The translations under genes and the position numbers were made by a program. Below, one piece after another: positions 26,872 to 35,883 of a stretch of 64,000 nucleotides of DNA. The DNA is from Paraliobacillus sp044383835 (GTDB lineage: Bacteria; Bacillota; Bacilli; Bacillales; Amphibacillaceae), in assembly GCF_044383835.1 (NCBI RefSeq), contig NZ_JBISEP010000013.1, positions 6,085-70,084 on the forward strand, written 5' to 3'. The notes under the pieces are model-generated. The model was not told the origin of the DNA, did no database searches, and saw nothing but the letters and a program-made list of their open reading frames with translations. Each line of letters starts with the position of its first letter. The first letter of the stretch is position 1.

Positions 26872-26986
26872 CTTCTTATCGTTATTATTATAATTTATAA
26901 TTACAAAACCTTCTCGTTTTATCATCAAAATAATATAACTTATTTCCCTCTAGCATCTCTCTTAATTGGTTACGTTAGACAGCAAG

Positions 26987-27397
26987 TTAGCCTTTTTTAG
27001 CACCTCGACCTCCACGCTTAGACTCGGTATGTTTACGCAGTGTTGCTAACCGATCTTCAGAATCCTTTAAGAAACGATTCATTTTCGATTCAAATGACTC
27101 CGTGCGTTCACGATTATTTTTAGGACTATTATTTTTACGGCGTCCTTGGCCATTGCTTGGCTTATCTTTTGCTTTCTTAATAGATAACCCAATTTTTCCG
27201 TCCTTTTCAACATTAATTACCTTAACCGTCACCTCATCACCAACAGTTAAATGTTCATTAATGTCTTTCACATAATTATCAGCAACCTCACTAATGTGTA
27301 CAAGTCCTGTCGATCCTTCTTGTAATTCAACAAATGCACCAAAATTAGTGATTCCGGTTACCTTTCCCTGTAACTTGCTGCCTACTTCGATTGACAT
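26987..27397 (-). CDS. yabR: S1 RNA-binding domain protein YabR
   Basis: 136 residues: one S1 domain at 1-75 (GSKLQGKVTGITNFGAFVEL, GLVHISEVAD, KIGLSIKKA), a basic low-complexity linker and a C-terminal helix ending in Lys/Arg/Gly. General stress protein 13-like; probably binds ribosomes or RNA. GGAGGAG precedes ATG. In B. subtilis it follows divIC and precedes the tRNA genes and spoIIE, so this gene is the right-hand border of the inserted block. Confidence 0.92.
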   Translation of the reverse strand: MSIEVGSKLQGKVTGITNFGAFVELQEGSTGLVHISEVADNYVKDINEHLTVGDEVTVKVINVEKDGKIGLSIKKAKDKPSNGQGRRKNNSPKNNRERTESFESKMNRFLKDSEDRLATLRKHTESKRGGRGAKKG

Positions 27398-27472
27398 AAA
27401 AAAAATGCTCCTCCTTAAGAATAAAAAAAAGATATACTACAATTACATTATATATAAGCATCGAAAACCATG

Positions 27473-27856
27473 TCAATAAGATGGTGCTTCTTCGGGCAAT
27501 TTAAATACAATTTCGCCCTCTTTAGTGAAGAAATAGTTCGTTTTTGCTATTTGTAATACATATTCTTTGTCTTTTAATAGCTTCACTTGTTCCTTAAGAT
27601 CGTCTTCTTCCTGTTCCATCGCCTTATATTCTTCTTGCATGGCTTGATACTCTTTAGCTTTTTCAGCGTACAGTGAACGTTGATTCACATGGTATATAAT
27701 AATACTACCGAATGTAATACAAACAACGATAGCAAACAGTGTGAGACGTCGGTGTAATCGCTTTTTCTTTTTTCGTTGTCTTTCTATTTGTGCATCGTAC
27801 TGCTTCATATATGAAGAATTTATTCGTGATACATTTTGCTTCTTTTGTCTCCCCAC
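27473..27856 (-). CDS. divIC: cell division protein DivIC
   Basis: 127-residue bitopic septal protein of the FtsB family. A basic cytoplasmic N-terminus (KKKKRLHRR near 31-40), one membrane helix near 42-58 and an extracytosolic coiled coil near 62-100 ending in KDKEYVLQIAKTNYFFTKEGE, the family signature. It forms a complex with DivIB and FtsL. GTG start overlaps the yabQ stop; GGAGG lies just upstream. Confidence 0.94.
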   Translation of the reverse strand: MGRQKKQNVSRINSSYMKQYDAQIERQRKKKKRLHRRLTLFAIVVCITFGSIIIYHVNQRSLYAEKAKEYQAMQEEYKAMEQEEDDLKEQVKLLKDKEYVLQIAKTNYFFTKEGEIVFKLPEEAPSY

Positions 27857-28461
27857 TACCTACTACCTCCTTTATACCATATAGATTTCCATCTTTTTAT
27901 TGTATTATTCTCTATTTTACTATAAAATCCTGCTAAAGCAACTAAGTATTTTTGTGCATTTACAGGGAGCAGTCGATAAAAAATTTTTCCGATGATTCGA
28001 ATTGGGAAAAAAATGATTGTGACCATTCGTTTTATAACGGAAAAAGCTATTCCTATAAAAAATAAAGTTATTGCTAATAAGCTGTGAACCAGCACTAGAA
28101 TTGGACGAACAATAACCAGTCTAACCAATCGAACTATCACTTGATAACAGCTCTTCATTGCATGAATGATAAATTCTAATAAACGTTGATACGTTGTAGC
28201 AAATAAACTTTTATAAGCTGCAATACCACAAAAAACAGCTAAAAATATATATAATCGAAGCTCCCCTTGGTTAACCAAAAACAAAAGATAAAACAACACC
28301 AAAGTTTGCAATGACCAAAAACAAATCTCTAAGCTATAAAAAAGGAGGCGCTGGCCTTTCCAATATACATTGAAACGACGAAACGTATCTACGGCACAGC
28401 CTAAATAAAAACCTCCTCCTATCATAGCCATAATCGTACTAAACTGTATTGTTAAACTCAT
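27856..28461 (-). CDS. yabQ: spore cortex biosynthesis protein YabQ
   Basis: 201 residues with three membrane helices in the first 90 residues and a further hydrophobic stretch near 110-150. In B. subtilis YabQ is made in the mother cell under sigma E and is needed for cortex formation. Overlaps yabP by four bases (ATGA), forming part of a yabP-yabQ-divIC operon. Confidence 0.9.
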   Translation of the reverse strand: MSLTIQFSTIMAMIGGGFYLGCAVDTFRRFNVYWKGQRLLFYSLEICFWSLQTLVLFYLLFLVNQGELRLYIFLAVFCGIAAYKSLFATTYQRLLEFIIHAMKSCYQVIVRLVRLVIVRPILVLVHSLLAITLFFIGIAFSVIKRMVTIIFFPIRIIGKIFYRLLPVNAQKYLVALAGFYSKIENNTIKRWKSIWYKGGSR

Positions 28462-28760
28462 TTAAACAGCTTACTAAATAAACTTTTAGTTTTATCCTCT
28501 TGTTGTTCATCCATGTAGGAAAGCTCATATATCTTACCTTTTATTTCTACATTTCCCTGATCTACATCTAAATTTTTTATTTGTAAATTTTCTCCACGAA
28601 TCATCATATATCCCATAACGGTTTGTAACAAAAATTCCTCATTATCAAAGCTGTCGACTTCTTTTACCCCACTAATTTCAATAACACGGCGATGATTGAC
28701 TCGAACATAATGCTCCGTTTGTTCTGTGTGTGATGGATAGTTGCGTTGACCTTGTACCAT
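28458..28760 (-). CDS. yabP: sporulation protein YabP
   Basis: About 100 residues of the YabP/YqfC family (HRRVIEISGVKEVDSFDNEEF, cut here as HRRVIEISGVKEV and FDNEEF; GYMMIRGENLQIKNLDVDQG). Mother-cell spore coat assembly factor that works with YabQ. The frame is open to 28805 but ATG 28760 with AAGGAGGG eight bases upstream is the clear start. An 60-base gap separates it from rqcP. Confidence 0.92.
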   Translation of the reverse strand: MVQGQRNYPSHTEQTEHYVRVNHRRVIEISGVKEVDSFDNEEFLLQTVMGYMMIRGENLQIKNLDVDQGNVEIKGKIYELSYMDEQQEDKTKSLFSKLFK

Positions 28761-28823
28761 TAAAAATCCCTCCTTATCATTAGAACTATATGACTGAAGG
28801 GACAAGTTTAGAACAATAGAAAA

Positions 28824-29081
28824 TTATTGTATATGCTCTTCTTTTACAATGGTATATAATGATGTCGCTTCTTCTTTCTTTACTACTTCTTTAAGTGTTT
28901 CTACCGAAATCGTAAGCTTTTTTTGACCAAATTGAATCGTTAATTCATCTCCTGCAGACACGTTAGTAGATGCCTTTGCTTGATTCCCGTTTATCGTGAT
29001 TCTACCTTGATCGGCTACTTCTTTAGCTAGTGTCCGGCGTTTAATTAAGCGAGATACTTTTAAGAACTTATCTAATCGCAT
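28824..29081 (-). CDS. rqcP: S4-domain protein RqcP (YabO), ribosome-associated quality control
   Basis: 85 residues, mostly one S4 RNA-binding domain (MRLDKFLKVSRLIKRRTLAKE). B. subtilis RqcP binds stalled 50S subunits with RqcH and promotes C-terminal alanine tailing of nascent chains; older annotations call it Hsp15-like. Lies directly after yabN as in Bacillus. Confidence 0.92.
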   Translation of the reverse strand: MRLDKFLKVSRLIKRRTLAKEVADQGRITINGNQAKASTNVSAGDELTIQFGQKKLTISVETLKEVVKKEEATSLYTIVKEEHIQ

Positions 29082-29100
29082 AATAAATCTATTCCACCTT

Positions 29101-30558
29101 TCAATCTTTTTTTGTTTTGGATTCGTTCCATAGTTGATCTAATGCTTCCAATGTCTGATCTTCCATCAACTTCCCTTTTTCTGCAATCTTTTGTTCTATA
29201 TATTGAAAACGACGGATAAACTTTTGATTGGTTTGTTCTAATGCTAGGTTTGCGTTAACTTTATAATATCTTGCTATATTAACAATAGCAAATAGAATAT
29301 CTCCAAATTCCTTTTCCATTTCAAGTGCATTTGTTTTTTCTACAGCTTCTTGATATTCCTTTATTTCTTCGTAAATTTTATCCCATATCGGCTCAGGCGT
29401 GGACCAATCAAAGCCAATCTTTGCTGCTTCTTTTTGTAATGCTTCTGCCTTAATCAACGGCGATGCTGATTGCGGCACACGATCAAGTAACGATTTTAAT
29501 GCTTTTGAGTCTTTTTCCTTTGCTTTAATATCTTTCCAGTTTTGGATAACATCAGCTTCACCCGTCACTTTCACATTTCCAAACACATGCGGGTGCCTTC
29601 GAATCATTTTATTTGTAATACTTGCTATAACATCATCAATTGTGAAGTAACCAAGATCTTCTCCGATTTGACTATGTAGCATAACTTGAAGTAATACATC
29701 ACCAAGTTCTTCAATGGTCGCATCATCATCTTCTTCATTTATTGCATCTATTAATTCATATGCTTCTTCTAACAAGTATTTTCGTAGCGAGTGATGCGTT
29801 TGCTTTTTATCCCACGGACATCCAGAGGGAGCTCGAAGTGTTGCGATCACATCACGTAATCTAAAAAACTGATGATTTACTTTTTCTTCTTCAATTGGTG
29901 CGACATAAACGCTCGTTAAATTGCTAAGCTTTACCCCTTGATCTAACTCGACTAATTGTATTGTTTGAATCTTCTCTTCTTCACTACCAACCGCCTCAAC
30001 AATCGTTACAAGATGCTCTGGCGGAAGGTCCTCTAATAACGCTAGCTTGACCTCGGAAGCGATAAAGCTATCATACACCTGACAAAAGATTAGATGATTT
30101 CGATAGTCGATTTGACTACGAGAGAAAGCTGTCGCATCGATAAATTGAAACCCGTCTATCGGGTCAATTTGAAGTGCAGTAAATAAAGGATCTAAATAAC
30201 TTTGTCCACCAGTGATGCTTACCTCTACTTCTGCACTTTCTAGTAATAATTGGACTGTCTTTTCCGCTAGCATTGGATGACCAGGTACCGCATATATTAT
30301 AGTGTTCTTTTTTTTCGCTTCTTTCGTTAGTGTTTGCACAATAGCATGATACACCCGTTCAAACGAATCGTGTTGTTCATACACCTCATCAAATGAAATA
30401 AATGAAGCGCCTTCTTCCTTTAAAGTCGAAATGACTGGATGATCCAGCGTACGAACATAAATCGGTTGATTCGACTTTTTTAGTTTTCGATAAACACCTA
30501 ATGATAATTGATTGATATCGCCTGCTCCTAATCCAAGGATTTCAATATTTCCTATCAT
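29101..30558 (-). CDS. yabN: YabN: tetrapyrrole-methylase-like domain fused to MazG pyrophosphohydrolase
   Basis: 485 residues. Residues 1-220 form a SAM-methylase fold (IEILGLGAGDINQLSLGVY, VYAVPGHP-type AVPGHPMLAEKTV); 240-485 are two MazG repeats with metal-binding EE..D sets (EEAYELIDAI, EELGDVLLQVMLH, EKEFGDILFAIVNIARY). The MazG part cleaves aberrant NTPs; the methylase substrate is unknown. ATG 30558 with AAGGAGAA is preferred to the upstream TTG at 30576. Overlaps yabM by 17 bases. Confidence 0.93.
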   Translation of the reverse strand: MIGNIEILGLGAGDINQLSLGVYRKLKKSNQPIYVRTLDHPVISTLKEEGASFISFDEVYEQHDSFERVYHAIVQTLTKEAKKKNTIIYAVPGHPMLAEKTVQLLLESAEVEVSITGGQSYLDPLFTALQIDPIDGFQFIDATAFSRSQIDYRNHLIFCQVYDSFIASEVKLALLEDLPPEHLVTIVEAVGSEEEKIQTIQLVELDQGVKLSNLTSVYVAPIEEEKVNHQFFRLRDVIATLRAPSGCPWDKKQTHHSLRKYLLEEAYELIDAINEEDDDATIEELGDVLLQVMLHSQIGEDLGYFTIDDVIASITNKMIRRHPHVFGNVKVTGEADVIQNWKDIKAKEKDSKALKSLLDRVPQSASPLIKAEALQKEAAKIGFDWSTPEPIWDKIYEEIKEYQEAVEKTNALEMEKEFGDILFAIVNIARYYKVNANLALEQTNQKFIRRFQYIEQKIAEKGKLMEDQTLEALDQLWNESKTKKD

Positions 30559-32146
30559 GCTTATTCTCCTTCGCAATGTACCCTACGATACTTTGAAATG
30601 GTAACACCTGTAATTCCTCTTTTGTAAATGCCCGAAGCTTAATCAGTAAGAAAAAGTACATGCTTGCTCCTGCTATAATTGCTAGTAATACATATACGGC
30701 ATATATGAATCTAGACTCCTGCGTAACAAATGGAAAAATACATTGATTAATTAACAATAAAATTAAAATCATGCCAGCTAACGAGCCAATAAATCGAAGC
30801 CATGGCACTTCAATAATCCGTTTCTTCACCACCTTTTTCAAAAGGTGCAAATTGGTGAGCAAAATGATAATACACCCAAGTACGGTCGCTAATGCTCCCC
30901 CGAAAATACCAAGTAGTGAAACCAACAATACATTTAGTAAAAACTTGATCCCTACACCAATTAGCACAAAAAATGCCGTGCGATACATATACCCGAAACC
31001 TTGCAAAATAGATGCAGTAGTAATACTAAGTGCAGCAAAAATAATCGTAAGGGCTAGCATTTGTAAAGTTGTTGTCCCGCTGCTTGATAGAAATAATAAT
31101 TCGTTAACATGCGAAAAAAGAGTGGTTAACCCTATAGCTGCGCCTGCTGATAAATAAAGACTGAATTTCCAAGCGCTTCTTATATAAGAAATAAATTGCT
31201 TCTCGTGTTTTTGCAACCTGTCCTTTGTAATCGTTGGAGTTAATGCTAATGCAAATGACGAACCAATGACAATTCCCAGTTGAACTAGTGGTTGTCCACG
31301 GTCAAAGACGCCTTTCCACATTTTTGCATCTGATAAAGGAAGGCCGTACATTTTTAACGCAGATACTAATGTAAATGCATCTACAAACTGAAACAACAAT
31401 AATAGCATATGATTGATTGTGATCACTAATCCAAACCCTAGAATAGATCGTGTAACTTCCTTCCAACCAATGGTAGCATAACCAGTCTGATTAAACATGA
31501 TCTGTTCTTTTTTAAAGAACATGGATAGAATAACGCCAGCACCCAATGCTCCGACCAAGGATGCTATTGCACCACCGACTCCAATATAATATAACGATTT
31601 ACTTTGGTTAACCACATATAGTGAAAAACCAATAATTAAGCCCACCCGTAATAGTTGTTCTGTAATTTGTGAGTATGCTGTTGGTTTCATATTATTGTAC
31701 CCTTGAAACAGTCCGCGTAAGCTAGAAACGAACGGAATAACTAAAAAAACAAATGCAGACATGCGCAGTGATGGGATAAGTGATCGGTCATCCATCATGG
31801 ATGCAATAGGTGGAGCTAACATAAAAAGAACAATTGCTAATAAGAAAGAAAAAAGAAAAGTTACCGTAACTATTCGATAAAAGTCTGTAGAAAGTAGTTT
31901 CTTCCGTCCTCCCTCTGTTTTTTCTGCAATAAGTTTTGATATAGCTGTTGGCAAGCCATATAAGGCAAACATCATCGCCATTCCTAAAAAAGGGTAAATT
32001 TGCTGATAAACGTAAAAGCCGACATCCCCTGTAATATTCTGCAAAGGAATTCGATATCCAGCACTTAAAACTTTGCTAATAATACCTGCTAACGTTAATA
32101 TTAATGCTCCTTGAAAAAAATGTTTATTAGACTGTTCTTGTAACAT
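30542..32146 (-). CDS. yabM: YabM, SpoVB/MurJ-like polysaccharide flippase family
   Basis: 534 residues with about 14 hydrophobic helices, MOP/MVF superfamily; N-terminal FFQGALILTLAGIISKVLSA is characteristic of SpoVB-like proteins. These move lipid-linked wall or polysaccharide precursors across the membrane. Located between spoVT and yabN as in B. subtilis, except that glcT-ptsG is now inserted before it. Confidence 0.9.
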   Translation of the reverse strand: MLQEQSNKHFFQGALILTLAGIISKVLSAGYRIPLQNITGDVGFYVYQQIYPFLGMAMMFALYGLPTAISKLIAEKTEGGRKKLLSTDFYRIVTVTFLFSFLLAIVLFMLAPPIASMMDDRSLIPSLRMSAFVFLVIPFVSSLRGLFQGYNNMKPTAYSQITEQLLRVGLIIGFSLYVVNQSKSLYYIGVGGAIASLVGALGAGVILSMFFKKEQIMFNQTGYATIGWKEVTRSILGFGLVITINHMLLLLFQFVDAFTLVSALKMYGLPLSDAKMWKGVFDRGQPLVQLGIVIGSSFALALTPTITKDRLQKHEKQFISYIRSAWKFSLYLSAGAAIGLTTLFSHVNELLFLSSSGTTTLQMLALTIIFAALSITTASILQGFGYMYRTAFFVLIGVGIKFLLNVLLVSLLGIFGGALATVLGCIIILLTNLHLLKKVVKKRIIEVPWLRFIGSLAGMILILLLINQCIFPFVTQESRFIYAVYVLLAIIAGASMYFFLLIKLRAFTKEELQVLPFQSIVGYIAKENKHDRKY

Positions 32147-32637
32147 ACCATACGCCTTTCTCCGTTAACATCGATAGATTACATTATAGCATAGGCGATT
32201 TATTTACTCATTTTCATACACTTAAAAACCCAACAAATAATCATTGTCGATCACATATCTCCTGTTATCCAAAAAACAAATCTCTTATTAAAAATCATAA
32301 ATCAACTTCTTATATAAACAGTATCACTAGCGTTTATTAAATTTGAACAGCGTATTCTGAAAATACCTTTTTTATTCTTTTTTAAAAAGAAAAGGACACA
32401 TAAGAGAGTGACAAGCTTGGATTGTAGAAGTTAAAGACTATCATCTTTCTTATCTACACCTCATTATGACGCTGTTTTTTCAAAAAAAAATTTATATCGT
32501 AGCAAAATTCGATACTAGTATTTTTTATATGTATACTAATAGTAAACATAACTTGCTTTATTTATTATGCTTCAAGCCTTGTTCACTTTGTTACTATTTA
32601 TCTTCTTTAGATTGTATTTCAACTAATAATAAAATTA
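32147..32637. other. gene-free intergenic region
   Basis: About 490 A+T-rich bases between yabM and the ptsG terminator. Short open frames lack ribosome sites and family resemblance. I see no riboswitch or repeat. It is where the ptsG-glcT insertion meets the conserved chromosome. Confidence 0.5.
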
Positions 32638-32666
32638 AAATCCCCCTTTTTTTGATAGGGGGATTT
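32638..32666 (-). terminator. ptsG terminator
   Basis: AAATCCCCC (32638-32646) pairs with GGGGGATTT (32658-32666) twelve bases past the ptsG stop; followed on the minus strand by TTAATTTTA. Confidence 0.8.
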
Positions 32667-32677
32667 ATAATATAGAT

Positions 32678-34705
32678 TTATTTAATTGTTACAAAACCAC
32701 CTTGATTTTCATCAATCTTGCCAGTTTTAACTTCAATGAATTGACCTTCCTGTAGATTAGTGAAAATAATTGGTGTAACAGTAGACGCCGCATTTTCCCG
32801 AATATAATCTAAGTCTATTTCCATTAAAAGATCACCTTGTTTTATTTCTTGCCCTTCTTCTACCTTTTGAGTGAATCCCTGTCCGTCTAGTTTAACAGTC
32901 TCAATACCGATATGAATTAATATTTCTAATCCGTTCTCAGCTTGTAAACCAATCGCATTTTTGGTAGGGAAGATGTTCAGTACTTTCCCATTCACTGGTG
33001 CGACAACCTTTCCAGATAATGGTTTTACAGCAAAACCATCTCCCATCATTTTTTGTGAGAAAACTTGATCCGGAACTTCAGATATGGACAAAATTTCACC
33101 AGACATCGGACTAGTTATATCAATATCATCGGCTATGAATGGCATCTCTTGTGTTTGTTGTGAATTTTCATCTTTCCTTTGACGTGGTGTTTTTCCATCG
33201 ATAATATCTTGCATTTGCCCACGGATCGTATCAGATACCGGACCAAAAATAGCTTGAATATTGTTACCAACTTCCATCACACCAGAAGCGCCTAGTTTTT
33301 TCAAACGTTTTTTATCTACTTTACCTTTGTCACTTACACTAACACGAAGTCGTGTGATACAAGCATCTAAATTAGTGATATTTTCTTGCCCACCCATAGC
33401 AGTCAAGATTTCATATGGACGATCATCTGCTTCACCATCATGATCTGAATCACCATCTGCTTCATCCTCACGTCCAGGAGTTGCCAAATTGAATTTAAGA
33501 ATGGCCCAACGGAAAACAAAATAATAAAGCAAGGCCAAGATAAGACCAACAATGATCACCCACCACCAGTCAGTGCGATTTGGCATAACACCGAATAAGA
33601 TAAAGTCAATTAAACCGCCAGAAAATGTTTGCCCTATTTTAACATCTAGTAAATACATCGTCATAAATGAAAGACCTGCAAAAATAGCATGAATACCAAA
33701 CAATGCTGGTGCAACAAATAAGAAAGAAAATGCAATTGGCTCGGTAATCCCTGTTAAAAATGAAGTCAATGCTGCAGATGCCATTAATCCACCTACCACT
33801 TTTTTACGTGATGGCTTTGCAGTATGATAAATAGCAAGTGCAGCAGCTGGAAGACCGAACATCATAAACGGAAACCTACCAGTCATAAAATTACCAGCAG
33901 TAAAAGGGACACCGTCTTGTAATTGTTCAAAAAAGATAGCTTGATCTCCACGAATAATTTCACCAGCAGCATTGGTATAATTACCAAATTCAAACCAAAA
34001 AGGTGAATAGAAAATGTGATGAAGCCCGAATGGAATTAATGCACGCTCCACCGTACCGAATACAAAAGTAGAAATCGTTCGGTTTGTATCGAGCATAAAA
34101 TGAGATAAATTGTTTAAACCTTCTTGTGCAAATGGCCATACAAAATACATTAAAATACCTAAAAACAGAGATGAAAACGCTGTAATAATAGGAACAAAGC
34201 GTTTCCCCGCAAAAAATCCTAAGAACTGTGGTAATTCAATATTATAGAATTTTTTATACAAATAAGATGCAAGGACACCGACAATAATACCACCAAAGAC
34301 TCCTGTTTGCAGTGTGTCAATTCCTAATACTGATGTAAATGCTGGGTCGTTTGCAGACATCTCTGGAGTAACATTTCCGAAAACACCCATCGTTACATTC
34401 ATGATTAAATATCCTATAATCGCTGCCAATCCAGCAACACCATCACCACTAGCTAGCCCTATTGCAACACCAACAGCAAAAAGTAACGGTAAGTTAGCAA
34501 ATACAATTCCACCAGCTTCCGCCATTACTTCTAGTACTCTTAAAACGGTCGGATTTCCAAACCAAGGAAATTTTTCAACCCATGAGTCTTGTGCGAAACT
34601 AGTACCAAATGCAAGTAAAATACCTGCAGCAGGTAATAAAGCAACAGGAAGCATTAATGATTTTCCTATTTTTTGTAACGTGCCGAAAACATTCAATTTA
34701 GACAT
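32678..34705 (-). CDS. ptsG: PTS glucose-specific transporter EIICBA
   Basis: 675 residues, domains in order IIC (1-400, about eight membrane segments, GITEPIAFSFLFVAP), IIB (about 430-510, active Cys in NLDACITRLRV) and IIA (about 535-675, active His in ILIHIGIETVKL). Takes up and phosphorylates glucose. AAGGAGGAG precedes ATG 34705. The leader holds a RAT/terminator for GlcT control, and glcT is immediately upstream. Confidence 0.96.
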   Translation of the reverse strand: MSKLNVFGTLQKIGKSLMLPVALLPAAGILLAFGTSFAQDSWVEKFPWFGNPTVLRVLEVMAEAGGIVFANLPLLFAVGVAIGLASGDGVAGLAAIIGYLIMNVTMGVFGNVTPEMSANDPAFTSVLGIDTLQTGVFGGIIVGVLASYLYKKFYNIELPQFLGFFAGKRFVPIITAFSSLFLGILMYFVWPFAQEGLNNLSHFMLDTNRTISTFVFGTVERALIPFGLHHIFYSPFWFEFGNYTNAAGEIIRGDQAIFFEQLQDGVPFTAGNFMTGRFPFMMFGLPAAALAIYHTAKPSRKKVVGGLMASAALTSFLTGITEPIAFSFLFVAPALFGIHAIFAGLSFMTMYLLDVKIGQTFSGGLIDFILFGVMPNRTDWWWVIIVGLILALLYYFVFRWAILKFNLATPGREDEADGDSDHDGEADDRPYEILTAMGGQENITNLDACITRLRVSVSDKGKVDKKRLKKLGASGVMEVGNNIQAIFGPVSDTIRGQMQDIIDGKTPRQRKDENSQQTQEMPFIADDIDITSPMSGEILSISEVPDQVFSQKMMGDGFAVKPLSGKVVAPVNGKVLNIFPTKNAIGLQAENGLEILIHIGIETVKLDGQGFTQKVEEGQEIKQGDLLMEIDLDYIRENAASTVTPIIFTNLQEGQFIEVKTGKIDENQGGFVTIK

Positions 34706-34809
34706 TACAGTCTCCTCCTTTTATTAGCTATGCACAATCTAGTCTGTGTTAAAAAACCGAAATAATGAATGACAATAGCGTTTACATAATTAAATTAGGA
34801 TAAATAAAA

Positions 34810-34886
34810 AGGCATGAGTAAAAAGGGTTGGGTTACCGTAAAAGAATATAACTATCCCTCGGTAACTAACACTTTCACTCATGCCT
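34810..34886 (-). terminator. conditional terminator in the ptsG leader
   Basis: AGGCATGAGT (34877-34886 complement side) and ACTCATGCCT form a ten-base stem with an inner helix joining GGTTACCG and CGGTAACT; TTTTTATTTA follows on the minus strand. The 5' arm is shared with the RAT, so the two structures are mutually exclusive. Confidence 0.85.
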
Positions 34887-34906
34887 GATCGAATCAGTAA
34901 CACGCA
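34874..34906 (-). promoter_or_regulatory. ribonucleic antiterminator (RAT) of ptsG, GlcT target
   Basis: Directly after the glcT stop the minus strand reads CGTGTTACTGATTCGATCAG followed by GCATGAGTG, the imperfect hairpin pattern of BglG/GlcT-family RATs. Binding of GlcT would hold this hairpin and prevent the overlapping terminator. Confidence 0.85.
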
Positions 34907-34907
34907 A

Positions 34908-35750
34908 CTAGATTTTATTAGTTAGACGTTGTAAATGAATCGTTAAGTATAATACCTCTGTCTCATCTACAGGTCTATTTAATTGTTTTTGCATAACTTT
35001 AATTAACTTCCAAGCAAGATTATAACATATTGGATATGTCATTTTCAACATTTCTGCTAATTTTTGTTGTTCACCTAATTGCTCTCCTTGGTAAACACGC
35101 TCTATTGCACGATGAAGATGTTGAATTAATCGGTTATAATTAATGTCACCTTTCACCAATCGAATATCTAGATGCTGTTCGATTACATCAATCATTTTTG
35201 TAATAAGTTTATGATTTTTGTTTAAGTCTCTCATTGATTTGTCAGTGACAGCACTATGAATATGCAGTGCAATAAAACCAATCTCACCTTCTGGAAATGC
35301 AACATGTAATTCATTCTTGACTTTCTGTACTACTTCAGAAGCTACTTGATATTCTTTTGGGTATAAGGATTCAATTTCAAACAGAAATGGATTATTAAAC
35401 GGAATATTTTTATGTACGCGATGAATCGCAAACGCTAAATGATCCGTTAATGCAACATGTATATGCTCATTCAATGGGATTCCCATTTTTTCCTCAACAT
35501 AAAAGAGAACATCATTCATAAAAGACATAATATCTCTATCTACGTGAGTCAATAAGTGCATATACTGTTCCTTCTCTTGCTCATCTTTTAATAAGAACAG
35601 CTTATCTGCTTGATCAAAGAGAACTTTGTCTCCCTTGCTTTTATTAAAGCCAATCCCTTTTCCAATTAAGACAACTTCTTTATAGACTGGATGTGCTGCA
35701 ATGATTACATTATTATTCAACGATTTCTCAACAATTAGCTCTTGCTTCAT
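34908..35750 (-). CDS. glcT: PtsG operon transcriptional antiterminator GlcT
   Basis: 280 residues: CAT RNA-binding domain (1-60, KSLNNNVIIAAHP, VLIGKGIGFNKSKGD) followed by two PTS regulation domains with their histidines (HVDRDI and HVALTDHLAFAIHR in PRD1; HLHRAIERV and YLTIHLQRL in PRD2). Phosphorylation by the glucose permease keeps it inactive until glucose arrives. It ends at the RAT it recognises. Confidence 0.95.
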   Translation of the reverse strand: MKQELIVEKSLNNNVIIAAHPVYKEVVLIGKGIGFNKSKGDKVLFDQADKLFLLKDEQEKEQYMHLLTHVDRDIMSFMNDVLFYVEEKMGIPLNEHIHVALTDHLAFAIHRVHKNIPFNNPFLFEIESLYPKEYQVASEVVQKVKNELHVAFPEGEIGFIALHIHSAVTDKSMRDLNKNHKLITKMIDVIEQHLDIRLVKGDINYNRLIQHLHRAIERVYQGEQLGEQQKLAEMLKMTYPICYNLAWKLIKVMQKQLNRPVDETEVLYLTIHLQRLTNKI

Positions 35751-35837
35751 AACGGCATTCCTCCAAAGCTATGCCATCCAACTATAGTCTATCGTATATG
35801 TAAACGTTGCTATTCGCAAGTGTTTTAAACAAAAAAA

Positions 35838-35869
35838 CAGTGATAGGCCTTTTCTATAGCCTATCACTG
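35838..35869 (-). terminator. spoVT terminator
   Basis: Perfect 11-base stem CAGTGATAGGC (35838-35848) with GCCTATCACTG (35859-35869) followed on the minus strand by seven T. Isolates spoVT from glcT. Confidence 0.85.
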
Positions 35870-35883
35870 AGCATAAAAACTAT

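Noticed and set aside
30771..31157. Plus-strand 128-codon frame inside yabM
   Set aside because: Antisense of a hydrophobic coding region, no start signals.
32466..32675. 69-codon plus-strand frame between yabM and ptsG
   Set aside because: Poor ribosome site, very A+T-rich, and it runs through the ptsG terminator hairpin.
34314..34727. Plus-strand 137-codon frame opposite the start of ptsG
   Set aside because: Shadow of the EIIC domain; would read through the ptsG ribosome site.
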